Shown piece after piece: positions 39,497-48,524 of a DNA stretch of 64,000 nucleotides. This DNA is from Mucilaginibacter xinganensis. Its GTDB lineage: Bacteria > Bacteroidota > Bacteroidia > Sphingobacteriales > Sphingobacteriaceae. The notes under the pieces were generated by a model. The model was not told where the DNA came from. It saw only the letters and a list, made by a program, of their open reading frames with translations, and ran no database searches. Both the position numbers and the translations under genes were made by a program. Each line of letters opens with the position of its first letter. Within the stretch, counting starts at the first letter, position 1. The stretch lies in the NCBI RefSeq assembly GCF_002257585.1, contig NZ_CP022743.1:2666001-2730000 (forward strand). The letters run 5' to 3'.

Positions 39497-41501
39497 ATAT
39501 ACTATACCATACAGGTCAATGGATGATCAACAATGGCGAATTGATATTTCAGATAATACACATGATGGAGGTACGCCTGTACCAATAAGAGGCAACGGTA
39601 GCGCGGGTGTAGTTACATGGGTTGCAGATAACACCGATGATCCCTATTCATGTTATAAATCTTCGACGCTTACAATGAATGTAATTCAAGAGGGTCAAAT
39701 AAATATATCAGAGTTTCAAGTTGCACAAGACCGGGATTATATTGTAAGGCAATATCAAAATGGTGTTTTAAAATGGCAAGGTTTTTTAGTTCCAGATGGA
39801 ATTTCTTATCCGCTTTTAAGCAACCCAAACAATGTGACTTTATCGGCAATTTGCGGCTTAACTATGCTGCAAAATATCCCATATAAACATACCGATTTAC
39901 AAGGCACTACAAGCGCGATAGATTATTGTCCGATGAATTACATCCGCGATATTCTTTTTCTTAATCTCGGAGCTTATTTGCCCGTACGTTGGACAAATTT
40001 ACTTCAATGCACAGCTTTTGATAACGAAGATATATTTGCCGGTTCAGTTCAATGGTCAGTAAATGGAGAGGGTTATATTTCTTATCAATCATATTCAAAC
40101 AGTATAGGTAGTGGCAATACTGATGCACCTGGGCCACCTCAAACATGCGATTATATATTAAAAGGAATTTTGCAATCATCACAATGCACTATTTATTTAG
40201 CTGATGGCCGTTGGAACATAAGACGGATTAATGATTTGGTAAGAACAACCGTCCCTTACAAGCAAATAGCCGCTGATACCGGGATAATGGTAATCAATGT
40301 CGGCACTCAAAATATTACAAAGCAAATAGGGCGATACGGCTTTAATTTCATTAATCAAAATGCTTTAGTAACCGTAAAACAAGGTATAAAAACCTGCAAA
40401 ACAACTTATACAGCAAACATCAGGGACAACATATTACCTAATGGCAGCTTTGATTATATAGATAAAGATGGAGGGTTATTTTATCTTAGATACTGGGGGA
40501 TTTACGATGAAACCAATCATTTTGTTGTTGCATCGGATAGCCTGGACAATAGAAAAGGATATTCAGCAGATTTGATTTATGAGGGTGTTATACCCAATGA
40601 TCAATGGTTTACGATGTTCACAGGCATTACTAATCCATTAGGTAAAAATGGGTTGTCGATTGATACAAACACCATGATTGCTTATGTTATTTTTGGCTTT
40701 TTGCTTGAAATAACTGGCGGTGGTGGATTTCCTTTACATGATGATGGAACAATAAACTGGGATGGTGATCCACTTAGAATAAAAGTAATACTAAATCTTG
40801 GAGGTATTCAATGGTTTCTTAAAAAAACAGGGTTTTGGGTTGTTGAAGATACCTACATTCCTATTTCAGTTGATAAACTATCGCTTAATGACGTAGCTAC
40901 CGTAGATTTTAATGCTTTCCAACATATTTTACTGCCTATAACACCTCCAACAGACAAGGTAATTGCCGGGTATGAATCAAATATTCAGGTTTTATTCCGT
41001 ATTGCTGAAGGTCAATCATATAAAGTTGATAATGTTTACCTGAGCATAACTAAGGGTAATGATGTTTACGAAAGTACTTTTGCAACAAGTAAAAATACAA
41101 CAACAGATAAAAGAGAACTAAATATTAGCAGTTCTTTCGGTGGGTATCAACTATCCAATTTAATGACCTCTCCATTTAATTCAGGTAATGAATGCGATTA
41201 TAGGGATGCAGAAATTTATACAGGCACTTTAACCGGTCTTACCTCAAATGCCATTATGCGTTGTATGTACAAAGCAATGCGTATTTTAAATACCGATATA
41301 AACGTACGTAATCAATTCTGGTCATTCGATAGCACTTATTTGATAGATAGTATGGGCACATCATTATTTCTGCCTCTCAACGCTTCTTATGATACTGAAA
41401 AATGCCAGGTAAACGGATTAGTAGCTATTGAGATAAGAAATGATGCTATCGAACTAACTGAAAAATATTATAATTCTAACGATTCACAACTTTCAAATTA
41501 A
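39486..41501 (+). CDS. Distal tail / tail-tip protein
   Basis: A 671-residue protein in the position of distal tail and tail-associated proteins. Residues 1-100 (YRSMDDQQWRIDISDN ... LKWQGFLVPDG) look like the beta-barrel tip domain; residues 320-540 form a beta-sandwich-like, possibly carbohydrate-binding region that begins NGSFDYIDKDGGLFYLRYWG. No peptidase motif found. It overlaps the tape measure gene by 11 bases. Confidence 0.65.
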   Translation: MAVKYTIPYRSMDDQQWRIDISDNTHDGGTPVPIRGNGSAGVVTWVADNTDDPYSCYKSSTLTMNVIQEGQINISEFQVAQDRDYIVRQYQNGVLKWQGFLVPDGISYPLLSNPNNVTLSAICGLTMLQNIPYKHTDLQGTTSAIDYCPMNYIRDILFLNLGAYLPVRWTNLLQCTAFDNEDIFAGSVQWSVNGEGYISYQSYSNSIGSGNTDAPGPPQTCDYILKGILQSSQCTIYLADGRWNIRRINDLVRTTVPYKQIAADTGIMVINVGTQNITKQIGRYGFNFINQNALVTVKQGIKTCKTTYTANIRDNILPNGSFDYIDKDGGLFYLRYWGIYDETNHFVVASDSLDNRKGYSADLIYEGVIPNDQWFTMFTGITNPLGKNGLSIDTNTMIAYVIFGFLLEITGGGGFPLHDDGTINWDGDPLRIKVILNLGGIQWFLKKTGFWVVEDTYIPISVDKLSLNDVATVDFNAFQHILLPITPPTDKVIAGYESNIQVLFRIAEGQSYKVDNVYLSITKGNDVYESTFATSKNTTTDKRELNISSSFGGYQLSNLMTSPFNSGNECDYRDAEIYTGTLTGLTSNAIMRCMYKAMRILNTDINVRNQFWSFDSTYLIDSMGTSLFLPLNASYDTEKCQVNGLVAIEIRNDAIELTEKYYNSNDSQLSN

Positions 41502-41506
41502 ATGCT

Positions 41507-42496
41507 ATGCCAACATACGAAGTTTTAAATGCGCGTGTAAAACAGAAAATAGCCACCGAGGCTGATTGGATTTCGCAGGAAGATGCTTTTGGGGTAATTT
41601 TTGAAGGTGAGGCAGCTTATGTATTAGCTCCGGACGGTTCAACGCCTATTAATTTCAAAATAGGTGATGGTACAAAGAAATTTAGTGAGCTTCCTTACTT
41701 TATAGCTTATTACACAAATGTTACTGCTCAAAAAGTTTTATCATGGATAAATACCACGGTTAACGTAAGTGCTACCAGTGTATTCAGGGCAAACTCGCTC
41801 TTAACAGATATCATAATTTATAATAATTCAGGATCCGTTATTCCGCTTAAAATTGGAACTACGGACGGTGGTTCAGAAATATGCAGCATAAACATTCCAA
41901 ACGGTGCTAATAGCATCGGTCGCCATTATGCATTTACGGATGTTGAAACGGTTTACTTAACAGGGATAACGGGGCTTGAATGCTCAATATTCCTGCTTTA
42001 TATTCAAATGGATGAAAGCCCGGCCATACCGCCAAGTTCAGCAGTTTCAACAAAGTTTCCAGCTGGTTTTGTCGGGATATTTGAAGAAATAACAGGTTTA
42101 GGACTTACCTACGCTGCAGTATGGGATTTTACTACAGGTTTGGCACGTTTGGGTTTTGGTTATGACAACTGTGTTATATGCGGTACAAACGGAACTAATG
42201 TAAGAGGGGGAGCTGTTTCATTACCGTATAAAACGGGACAAACATTTGGGGCTAAATTAGGAAGTGCATTAAATCAAGCTTTATTAACAGTTGATAATAT
42301 CGCACCATTTACTGTAAAAACACCTATTCCTGCTGAAAGATACCATACTCAATCAGGAGGTTCAGATAACCCTTATGGTGCAGCCGGACCGCCTGTGAGA
42401 ACTGATTTATTGGAATCTCAATCGCTCGGTTTAGGAAGTCCTGTAAGCATACAGAATTACGGAATAATTGACTTATGGTTTAAAGCAATATCATAA
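41507..42496 (+). CDS. Tail fibre / receptor-binding protein
   Basis: A 329-residue protein. The start VLNARVKQKIATEADWISQEDAFGVIFEGEAAYVLAPDG, followed by FKIGDGTKKFSELPYF, is the N-terminal fibre-attachment module found in many phage tail fibres (R...K..T...W......L..GE......G..KiGDG...f..Lp). The remaining 250 residues are beta-rich and glycine-rich, consistent with a receptor-binding tip. Specificity unknown. Confidence 0.75.
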   Translation: MPTYEVLNARVKQKIATEADWISQEDAFGVIFEGEAAYVLAPDGSTPINFKIGDGTKKFSELPYFIAYYTNVTAQKVLSWINTTVNVSATSVFRANSLLTDIIIYNNSGSVIPLKIGTTDGGSEICSINIPNGANSIGRHYAFTDVETVYLTGITGLECSIFLLYIQMDESPAIPPSSAVSTKFPAGFVGIFEEITGLGLTYAAVWDFTTGLARLGFGYDNCVICGTNGTNVRGGAVSLPYKTGQTFGAKLGSALNQALLTVDNIAPFTVKTPIPAERYHTQSGGSDNPYGAAGPPVRTDLLESQSLGLGSPVSIQNYGIIDLWFKAIS

Positions 42497-43182
42497 TGAA
42501 AAGAACAGAAATTTTTGAACAAATACAGGCAGCAACACCGACTGAAAAGGTGTTGCTTTTATCTTTTCTTACTGGTAACAATATACCTGTAACCGCTGAT
42601 TTGCTTGATGAAGATGTACCGCTTTGGAAAAATGTAAAAGATATTATTTCTGTAACTAAACCATTTAGGATTAATTTCCCTACAGGTGAAGCGCTGCCGT
42701 TGGTTTTCTCCAATTTTCAATTGCTTTACAGTCAAACAGGATCTGTACCAAAAGTAAGATGCAGAAAGATAACCGGGGGCGGTTGGCTGACAGCTTCAAT
42801 CACAAATTCGGCTACATCGGCCACTGATGGAACATATACGGCTCAAGCTATGGTTAATGATAGCGGAGTTTACAGCGCTACAGGCATAGGGAACGCTGGT
42901 ACAGCTACATTTATAGTTTCCGGTGGAATTGTAACCAGTGTAACAAAAGTAAGCGCAGGGAGCCTCTATAACGTCGGCGATACTTTCACATGCGCGGCAT
43001 TGCCCGGGGCTGTATTTACCATAGCTTCAGGAAGTGAATTTTATTATGAAGATTTAACAGCTCAGGCAACTATAAGTATTGGTGAAGTTACAGATGAAAT
43101 ACCCGATAGTATTTCGATAAATGTAGATGATGATGGAAGTGGTATTTTGGCAGATGCTATGCAAATAATATTTTCAAATTAA
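42496..43182 (+). CDS. Tail-associated hypothetical protein
   Basis: A 228-residue protein. Residues 1-60 are helical; residues 85-200 are a beta-rich, Gly/Thr/Ser-rich module (GTYTAQAMVNDSGVYSATGI ... VTKVSAGSLYNVGDTFT) like repeats in phage fibres. Start overlaps the previous stop by one base. Probably a fibre subunit or a fibre chaperone; not resolved. Confidence 0.6.
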   Translation: MKRTEIFEQIQAATPTEKVLLLSFLTGNNIPVTADLLDEDVPLWKNVKDIISVTKPFRINFPTGEALPLVFSNFQLLYSQTGSVPKVRCRKITGGGWLTASITNSATSATDGTYTAQAMVNDSGVYSATGIGNAGTATFIVSGGIVTSVTKVSAGSLYNVGDTFTCAALPGAVFTIASGSEFYYEDLTAQATISIGEVTDEIPDSISINVDDDGSGILADAMQIIFSN

Positions 43183-43187
43183 ACAAT

Positions 43188-43195
43188 TATATTTG
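43188..43195 (+). promoter_or_regulatory. -7-like box overlapping the GTG start
   Basis: TATATTTG matches TAnnTTTG but its last base is the first base of the only good start codon (GTG 43195) of the Com-like gene. Either the box is accidental or the downstream gene is read from a longer transcript. Confidence 0.3.
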
Positions 43196-43344
43196 TGCAA
43201 GAAAGACGTTGTATATCGTGTAATAAAAAGCTTTGTGAAAGTGATTATGCAGTTGTGATTAAATGCCCCAAATGCAGCACTTTAAACAGCTTTGTAAGCT
43301 TAGTAAAATTTGTGATTAAAAGAGAGCGGATTAACCACCATTAA
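43195..43344 (+). CDS. Com-like zinc-ribbon protein
   Basis: A 49-residue protein beginning MQERRCISCNKKLCESDYAV with VIKCPKCSTLN following. CxxCxKxL then IKCPKCxxxN is the pattern of phage Mu Com, a zinc-binding translational activator, and of Com-like proteins beside phage tail genes. No mom-type gene is seen next to it. The start is GTG 43195 because no in-frame ATG precedes the first cysteine. Confidence 0.6.
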   Translation: MQERRCISCNKKLCESDYAVVIKCPKCSTLNSFVSLVKFVIKRERINHH

Positions 43345-43378
43345 TTTACCGGAATATTAAAATAATTGATCGCCATTG

Positions 43379-43416
43379 AGCGGCATATTTCTTAGGAAGT
43401 ATGCCGCTTTTTTATT
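43379..43416 (+). terminator. Strong terminator ahead of fibre-like gene
   Basis: AGCGGCATA (43379-43387) pairs with TATGCCGCT (43400-43408) across a 12-base loop, followed by a T tract. It ends the tail operon 12 bases before the next start at 43428. Confidence 0.8.
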
Positions 43417-43427
43417 TAAAAATCAAC

Positions 43428-46259
43428 ATGAAAAAACTCCTTATCATCCTGCTATTATTAGCCAGCTTTATCACTACAAAAGCCCAGGTAACCCCACAGT
43501 GGAAAGCTTTAAACGGGGGCATCCTGAATTTCTATCCTGGTAAATCTCCAAGTGGTTACGATTCATTAATGTATCTAAGCTACCTACGAACATATTTCGG
43601 AAATACTTTTGTTACCAAAAAATATTTGTTTGGAAATAACGGATTAGTGCAAATGGGCGACACATTGACCAGCAAAGCATGGATTGCACTTGATACCGTA
43701 AATAAAAGAATTGATGCACAAACTATAGGAGATAGTACAATAAGTGGCTTTACTTCTTTTGTTGGAGGCTTGTCTTTATTTCAAACTGATATACCCAGCG
43801 GACTTGGTAAAACTATAAACTTTTATCCAGGCAATAGGAGTATTGTTATATCAAATAATTATAATAAAGGGATGCAGTATGATGTGCATCCAACTTTTTT
43901 AGATACGTTGCAGATACCTGATATTGCTTATATAAACCATTTACGAGGAATTGACAGCGCGAAAATATACAGCGGTAATCATACGTATACTGGCACTAAC
44001 ACTTATAACGGGCGCTCTTATTTTAACTCTGACCCTTATTTCTATAATGGGTTACGAATGAAAACAGCAGGTGGCATTTACATGGATGATGGAACGGACA
44101 TTGTTTTTTCACCTTCCGGATACGCCTTACAAGGTGGAGCAGAGGGATATTTTGCAATATTTAATAACACTCATGCAAGTGGTATTCAGTTGCTTGCTGA
44201 TAAAAGCATTTTAAATGGTAATAATGAAAAATTACTTACTGAAAATGCGGCTAATAGCATCTATGGCGTATCAAAACGAAGGTTAGGCACTATCTATAAC
44301 ATAATCCCCAACACCGCTAATTCAGCCTTATATACTACGGTAGGTAGCGGTACAACTTGGACTTACAGTACTACAGGCCTGACAACATCAGGCGGTGATG
44401 GTACCGTTGCAAATCAAATTAGATATAATAAATGGTGGACTAATGCCAGCTACTATGAAAGGTGTGCGAAATTTATTTCTACGACAGCCGGTTCAGGAAT
44501 TGGCGTTTCTTTATGGTCGTTGTCAGCTTCTGCAACCTTGTCGGCCAAGATAAATACATCAACCGGCACGTTAACACTGGAGGTTTACCGGTCAGGTACA
44601 ACTACCACAAAGGCTACATCTGCCAGTAACTTAACGATTGCTACCGGTGATACGATACAGGTAAAAATGGTTAGGTCTATGGCTAACTTTTTTGTTACTG
44701 CCAAAGATTTAAATACCGGTGTTACCGTATTTATTAATTATACAGATCCATATACCAGCGGCACGGTTCAAACCTCATGGAGCGCAGCTGAATCAACTAT
44801 TGTCCATTACGGTGGCTCTCAAAAGATCATAAATGATTCTTATGTAGTAAATAATATTGTAGGTAATGACATTGTTTGGTATGGTAACAGCATCGGTGCC
44901 GGGTTATCTTCCGGTTCTGCCAACAATGCAGCGGCAAATATTATCGGCGCAAATACTAACGACAATGTGAACGTTATCGCCGGTGGCAGCAACCGGACTT
45001 CTGATTTTATATTATTGGAGAATGAGATCAAGGCATTGAGGCCACGAATGATTTTTTATACCGATGGTATTAATGATATTATAAACTCAATTTCACAGGA
45101 CACTACCAATGCGCATATAACTGCTGCTGCACAGTTCGCAAGAACTAACGGTATCCAGATGGTTTTTAATTCTATCCTACCGGTTGGGCCTACTTATGGT
45201 GGTGCTTCAAATGCTACCTACCAGGCTGCAATCATAACAACTAATACTTTTGAAACTACTATAACGGACGCTATACAGGTAAATACCTATAGCTCGGTTC
45301 TAAATGCTTCTACTTCTGCCCTTGATCCGCTTTTTGATAGTGGTGATCAATTACACCCAAACAGGTTTGGGCAGGAAGCTGTAGCAGCATTTAATTCAGC
45401 ATTTGTAAAGGGGTTATCAAATTTGGGAAATTTATCTCATAACGACCCTAACGGATGGAAAGTAATAGCGCAAGTTGGAGCACGCGGTGGAGTAACCGTA
45501 CAAAATGTTTCACAAAATGCGTCAGCGTCTTCAATGTTTACAACTTTGAGTAATAATAATGTTACACAAGTTACTTTCGGTATAGCCTCATCAACAAGTG
45601 CTTCAAACTATAATGATGCAAACGGAGCATTAAATGGACAAGCGATAACAACAGGTAAAAAGTTTTTTGTCGGAGCAACAGATAAAATTATTATTAATGT
45701 AGGCTCTACTGCAGTTTCCGCCAATAACAAAGCTTATTTTACCGCTACTGCCGGAATTAAATTGAATGATAAGGTTTGGTTTGGGGATACTACAGGTACT
45801 GCTACAGCTCGTGTTCATATCAAAGCCGGTACAGCAACTGCAACAACGGCCCCTTTGAAATTTGGAACCGGAGGCGTAGTGCTTACCACTCCTGAAGCAT
45901 TGGCTTTAGAATCAACCAACACCAGTTTATTTTTTACAGATACAGTAAGCACTGTTAAAACAAGGCGGGAAATAATATTGGATACCAAAACACAAACCTT
46001 AACCGCAAAAACATTTGGAGATAAGCTTCGTGTATCAACCTCCGTCAACGCCGGGGCGGGAACCGCTACGCTGGTTGCAGGAACGGTTACCGTTTCCAAT
46101 ACATCAGCAGTAACTGGAAGCCTGATATTTTTTACCAGGATCAGTAACGGGGGCACAGTCGGAACCTTATCCTACACCATCAGCAATGGCGTATCATTTA
46201 CCATTAATTCAACGAGCGCCACTGATACGAGTACAATTGGCTATACCATCATAAACTAA
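43428..46259 (+). CDS. SGNH/GDSL hydrolase fibre-like protein with signal peptide
   Basis: A 943-residue protein. MKKLLIILLLLASFITTKAQ is a clear Sec signal peptide. Residues 20-470 are beta-rich and fibre-like. Residues 485-680 hold an SGNH hydrolase: block I WYGNSIGAG (GNS instead of GDS), block III GINDI and block V DQLHPNRFG with the Asp-His pair. The C-terminal 270 residues are Thr/Ala/Ser-rich beta repeats. An esterase or deacetylase acting on surface polysaccharide is likely. A signal peptide on a virion fibre is odd; it may instead be exported by the lysogen. Confidence 0.75.
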   Translation: MKKLLIILLLLASFITTKAQVTPQWKALNGGILNFYPGKSPSGYDSLMYLSYLRTYFGNTFVTKKYLFGNNGLVQMGDTLTSKAWIALDTVNKRIDAQTIGDSTISGFTSFVGGLSLFQTDIPSGLGKTINFYPGNRSIVISNNYNKGMQYDVHPTFLDTLQIPDIAYINHLRGIDSAKIYSGNHTYTGTNTYNGRSYFNSDPYFYNGLRMKTAGGIYMDDGTDIVFSPSGYALQGGAEGYFAIFNNTHASGIQLLADKSILNGNNEKLLTENAANSIYGVSKRRLGTIYNIIPNTANSALYTTVGSGTTWTYSTTGLTTSGGDGTVANQIRYNKWWTNASYYERCAKFISTTAGSGIGVSLWSLSASATLSAKINTSTGTLTLEVYRSGTTTTKATSASNLTIATGDTIQVKMVRSMANFFVTAKDLNTGVTVFINYTDPYTSGTVQTSWSAAESTIVHYGGSQKIINDSYVVNNIVGNDIVWYGNSIGAGLSSGSANNAAANIIGANTNDNVNVIAGGSNRTSDFILLENEIKALRPRMIFYTDGINDIINSISQDTTNAHITAAAQFARTNGIQMVFNSILPVGPTYGGASNATYQAAIITTNTFETTITDAIQVNTYSSVLNASTSALDPLFDSGDQLHPNRFGQEAVAAFNSAFVKGLSNLGNLSHNDPNGWKVIAQVGARGGVTVQNVSQNASASSMFTTLSNNNVTQVTFGIASSTSASNYNDANGALNGQAITTGKKFFVGATDKIIINVGSTAVSANNKAYFTATAGIKLNDKVWFGDTTGTATARVHIKAGTATATTAPLKFGTGGVVLTTPEALALESTNTSLFFTDTVSTVKTRREIILDTKTQTLTAKTFGDKLRVSTSVNAGAGTATLVAGTVTVSNTSAVTGSLIFFTRISNGGTVGTLSYTISNGVSFTINSTSATDTSTIGYTIIN

Positions 46260-46276
46260 CGACAACTAACAATAAT

Positions 46277-46648
46277 ATGAAAAAATCAATCATCATCATT
46301 GCATTAACATCAATCAGCACATTATCATTTGCCCAAATAAAACCGGCCAAACAAAAACTGGCATCGGTTGCACCGAGGGCAGATCAATCTGCACCAACTG
46401 ACACTTTTAAATTTACTTATAAAGAAGCGCAATTGCTTTTTCAATTATTGGAAGAGGACAAAAAGTTTTATTCGTTGTCCGATGATATCTCAGGCCGTAA
46501 AGCCAATACTATTTATATCCCCAGGGCTGATTCAATTCAGCGGATCCTCGCAAGACAGGCCAAAACATTTGAGGATAAAAGACAACTGGCCACCAAGCTG
46601 AAAGCCATCGCAGACAGCGCAAAAAAAGCTACCATTAAAAAACCATAA
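46277..46648 (+). CDS. Exported small helical protein
   Basis: A 123-residue protein with a signal peptide (MKKSIIIIALTSISTLSFAQ, cleavage after AQ) and a charged helical mature part ending in a lysine-rich tail. No family recognised. It follows the fibre-like gene and precedes the lysis genes, so a role at the envelope during lysis is possible but not shown. Confidence 0.6.
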   Translation: MKKSIIIIALTSISTLSFAQIKPAKQKLASVAPRADQSAPTDTFKFTYKEAQLLFQLLEEDKKFYSLSDDISGRKANTIYIPRADSIQRILARQAKTFEDKRQLATKLKAIADSAKKATIKKP

Positions 46649-46650
46649 CC

Positions 46651-46821
46651 ATGGATTTAACAATTGATCAACAAGCAACACAACGGGAACTGGAAAGGCT
46701 TACAGCGAAGTACCCCGATCAAACATCACCATTATTAACATCTATAACTATAATGATGGCTGATGTTAATGAGCAAGAAGCAGAATCAATAAAGGAAATA
46801 TTAAGTAAAAAGGATAAATAA
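46651..46821 (+). CDS. Small hypothetical protein in lysis operon
   Basis: A 56-residue helical ORF (MDLTIDQQATQRELERLTAK at its start) between an exported protein and a membrane protein. No membrane segment, no recognised motif. Spacing of two and eight bases to its neighbours supports translation. Confidence 0.5.
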   Translation: MDLTIDQQATQRELERLTAKYPDQTSPLLTSITIMMADVNEQEAESIKEILSKKDK

Positions 46822-46829
46822 TAATTACG

Positions 46830-47246
46830 ATGAGCGAGCAGGAAAGGTTGTCGCAAATAGGGCGCGATGTTGGTTTTATTAAAAGATGGTGGCCGGTCGC
46901 TACGGTAGCTGGAGCAATACTATATGCAACGGTAACTACTGTTCATAATGCTACCTCTACCTACGATACCAAAATAGCCAAGAAAGAAGACATTGCAGCT
47001 TTAAGCAAACAGGTATCAGACCTAAGTATACAGGTATCACATTTAGCTGATGATTTCAAAGGTTATAAAACCACAAAGGTTAGTGATAGCGTGGAACGGG
47101 TTGCAATCAAAAAAGACCTTGAAAGCCACAAAAGGTTTGTAAATGGTCAATTGGAAAAAATAGCTAAAAGATTGGCCTCTTTTCGGTTTTATACTGAAAA
47201 AAGAATAGGAGATAAACTGATAGTTACACCCGTAAGCAGAAATTAA
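46830..47246 (+). CDS. Membrane-anchored coiled-coil protein (spanin-like)
   Basis: A 138-residue protein with one membrane helix (residues 21-39, WPVATVAGAILYATVTTVH) followed by a coiled coil (about residues 50-115: IAALSKQVSDLSIQVSHLAD). This topology is that of an inner-membrane spanin subunit or a pinholin-like accessory. It lies directly upstream of the endolysin. Spanin identity is inferred, and no separate lipoprotein partner is seen. Confidence 0.55.
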   Translation: MSEQERLSQIGRDVGFIKRWWPVATVAGAILYATVTTVHNATSTYDTKIAKKEDIAALSKQVSDLSIQVSHLADDFKGYKTTKVSDSVERVAIKKDLESHKRFVNGQLEKIAKRLASFRFYTEKRIGDKLIVTPVSRN

Positions 47247-47247
47247 C

Positions 47248-47769
47248 ATGGATACGACACACCTTTTCAACTCGCTTAGAAAATTATCAGGATCACTTTC
47301 ACAAATACAGGTTGATAGTGTAAACGCCATTTTAAGCGCCTGTAACAAACACTTAGTTACTGACAGTAATCAGATAGCCTATATTTTAGCTACAGCTTAC
47401 CATGAAGCACGCTTAAAGCCTGTAAGGGAAGTAGGGTTAGGTCGTGGGCATCCTTACGGTGTTCCTGATAAAGAAACCAATCAAACTTATTATGGCCGTG
47501 GATTCTGCCAAATAACATGGAAGGGGAATTATCAAACCTTTGCAAAACTGTTAAATATTGACCTCGTACATAATCCTGATTTAGCTATGCAACCTGAATC
47601 AGCAGCCGAAATAATTGTAATAGGCATGAAAAACGGATTATTCACCGGTAAGAAGTTAAGCAACTATTTCACCGCGACAATAAACGACCCGATAAATGCA
47701 AGGCGCATAATTAACGGTACTGATAAAGCCGAACTTATATCCACTTATTACAAAACAATTTTAACATGA
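47248..47769 (+). CDS. Endolysin, glycoside hydrolase family 19
   Basis: A 173-residue muramidase/chitinase-like lysozyme. YILATAYHEARLKPVRE (about residues 46-62) includes the catalytic Glu of GH19, and YYGRGFCQITWKGNYQTF (about 83-100) is the family signature (YYGRG..QLTG..NY). It has no signal peptide, so it needs a holin. It degrades peptidoglycan at the end of the lytic cycle. Overlap of four bases with the holin-like gene. Confidence 0.9.
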   Translation: MDTTHLFNSLRKLSGSLSQIQVDSVNAILSACNKHLVTDSNQIAYILATAYHEARLKPVREVGLGRGHPYGVPDKETNQTYYGRGFCQITWKGNYQTFAKLLNIDLVHNPDLAMQPESAAEIIVIGMKNGLFTGKKLSNYFTATINDPINARRIINGTDKAELISTYYKTILT

Positions 47770-48032
47770 AAGCTTCATCATTTTTAAACGACAATATTAA
47801 GCCAATACTTTGTTTGGTGATTGTTGTAATCGGTTTTAGTTACTTCTTTATGTGTTCAATAAGGAATATTAAACCTGATCCTCAAATATTAATAGCATTT
47901 GTATCGGCTATATCTACGTCAACCGGGTATTACTTTGGAAGCTCTCAAGGCAGTAGCAAAAAGGATGATATCATAGCGGATGCCTCTAACAAGCCGATAG
48001 TTAATGCTGCTGACACTGTTAATGTAAAGTAA
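47766..48032 (+). CDS. Holin-like membrane protein
   Basis: An 88-residue protein with two predicted membrane segments (about residues 12-31, ILCLVIVVIGFSYFFMCSI; and 39-58, ILIAFVSAISTSTGYYFGSS) and a charged C-terminus. Size, topology and overlap with the endolysin gene fit a class II-like holin. Confidence 0.7.
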   Translation: MKASSFLNDNIKPILCLVIVVIGFSYFFMCSIRNIKPDPQILIAFVSAISTSTGYYFGSSQGSSKKDDIIADASNKPIVNAADTVNVK

Positions 48033-48063
48033 AAATCACTATAATAATTAATCAATAGAAATC

Positions 48064-48513
48064 ATGAGTTTAAAAACGTTTTTAGAAAAACTATTACCGT
48101 TCCTGTTTAATGCAGTTGAGCGCGCTTACGATCAATTACCACAATCCGAAAAAGATGCTTTAGTTAAATCGGGGCAATTTGGGCAAATTATCAAAACGGA
48201 GTTAACAAATGGCTATAATGCCATTGTTAAAGTATCGGCTGATAAATTAGGTTTGAAGCCTGCCGAAGTTGATTTATTATTAACTTCCCTTGCAAAGGAA
48301 ATGAGTATTAATATCTCAAAACCAAGTGATATTATTGATGCATTGCAATCAAAAGTTAATGCAGGATTAACCAACAGCGGATGGGATAGCCTTTGGACAA
48401 CCATTTCGGGGCAATTGGCTATCATTGTTACAGGTGGTTCTGTTAGCTGGCCTACATTGGCATTAGGATTAATTGAATTCGTATATCAGAAGTTTATCCA
48501 GCCAAAAGCTTAA
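48064..48513 (+). CDS. Hypothetical helical protein after holin
   Basis: A 149-residue helical protein (VERAYDQLPQSEKDALVKSGQFG) with a moderately hydrophobic end (ISGQLAIIVTGGSVSWPTLALGLIEFVY). I recognise no family, though similar proteins accompany lysis genes in Bacteroidota phages. It could be an antiholin or a cell-envelope factor; neither is shown by sequence. Confidence 0.55.
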   Translation: MSLKTFLEKLLPFLFNAVERAYDQLPQSEKDALVKSGQFGQIIKTELTNGYNAIVKVSADKLGLKPAEVDLLLTSLAKEMSINISKPSDIIDALQSKVNAGLTNSGWDSLWTTISGQLAIIVTGGSVSWPTLALGLIEFVYQKFIQPKA

Positions 48514-48524
48514 ATTAAAGCCGA

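Noticed and set aside
45815-46156. 113-residue minus-strand ORF within the fibre-like gene
   Set aside because: It is a shadow of Thr/Ala/Val repeats in the SGNH protein gene.
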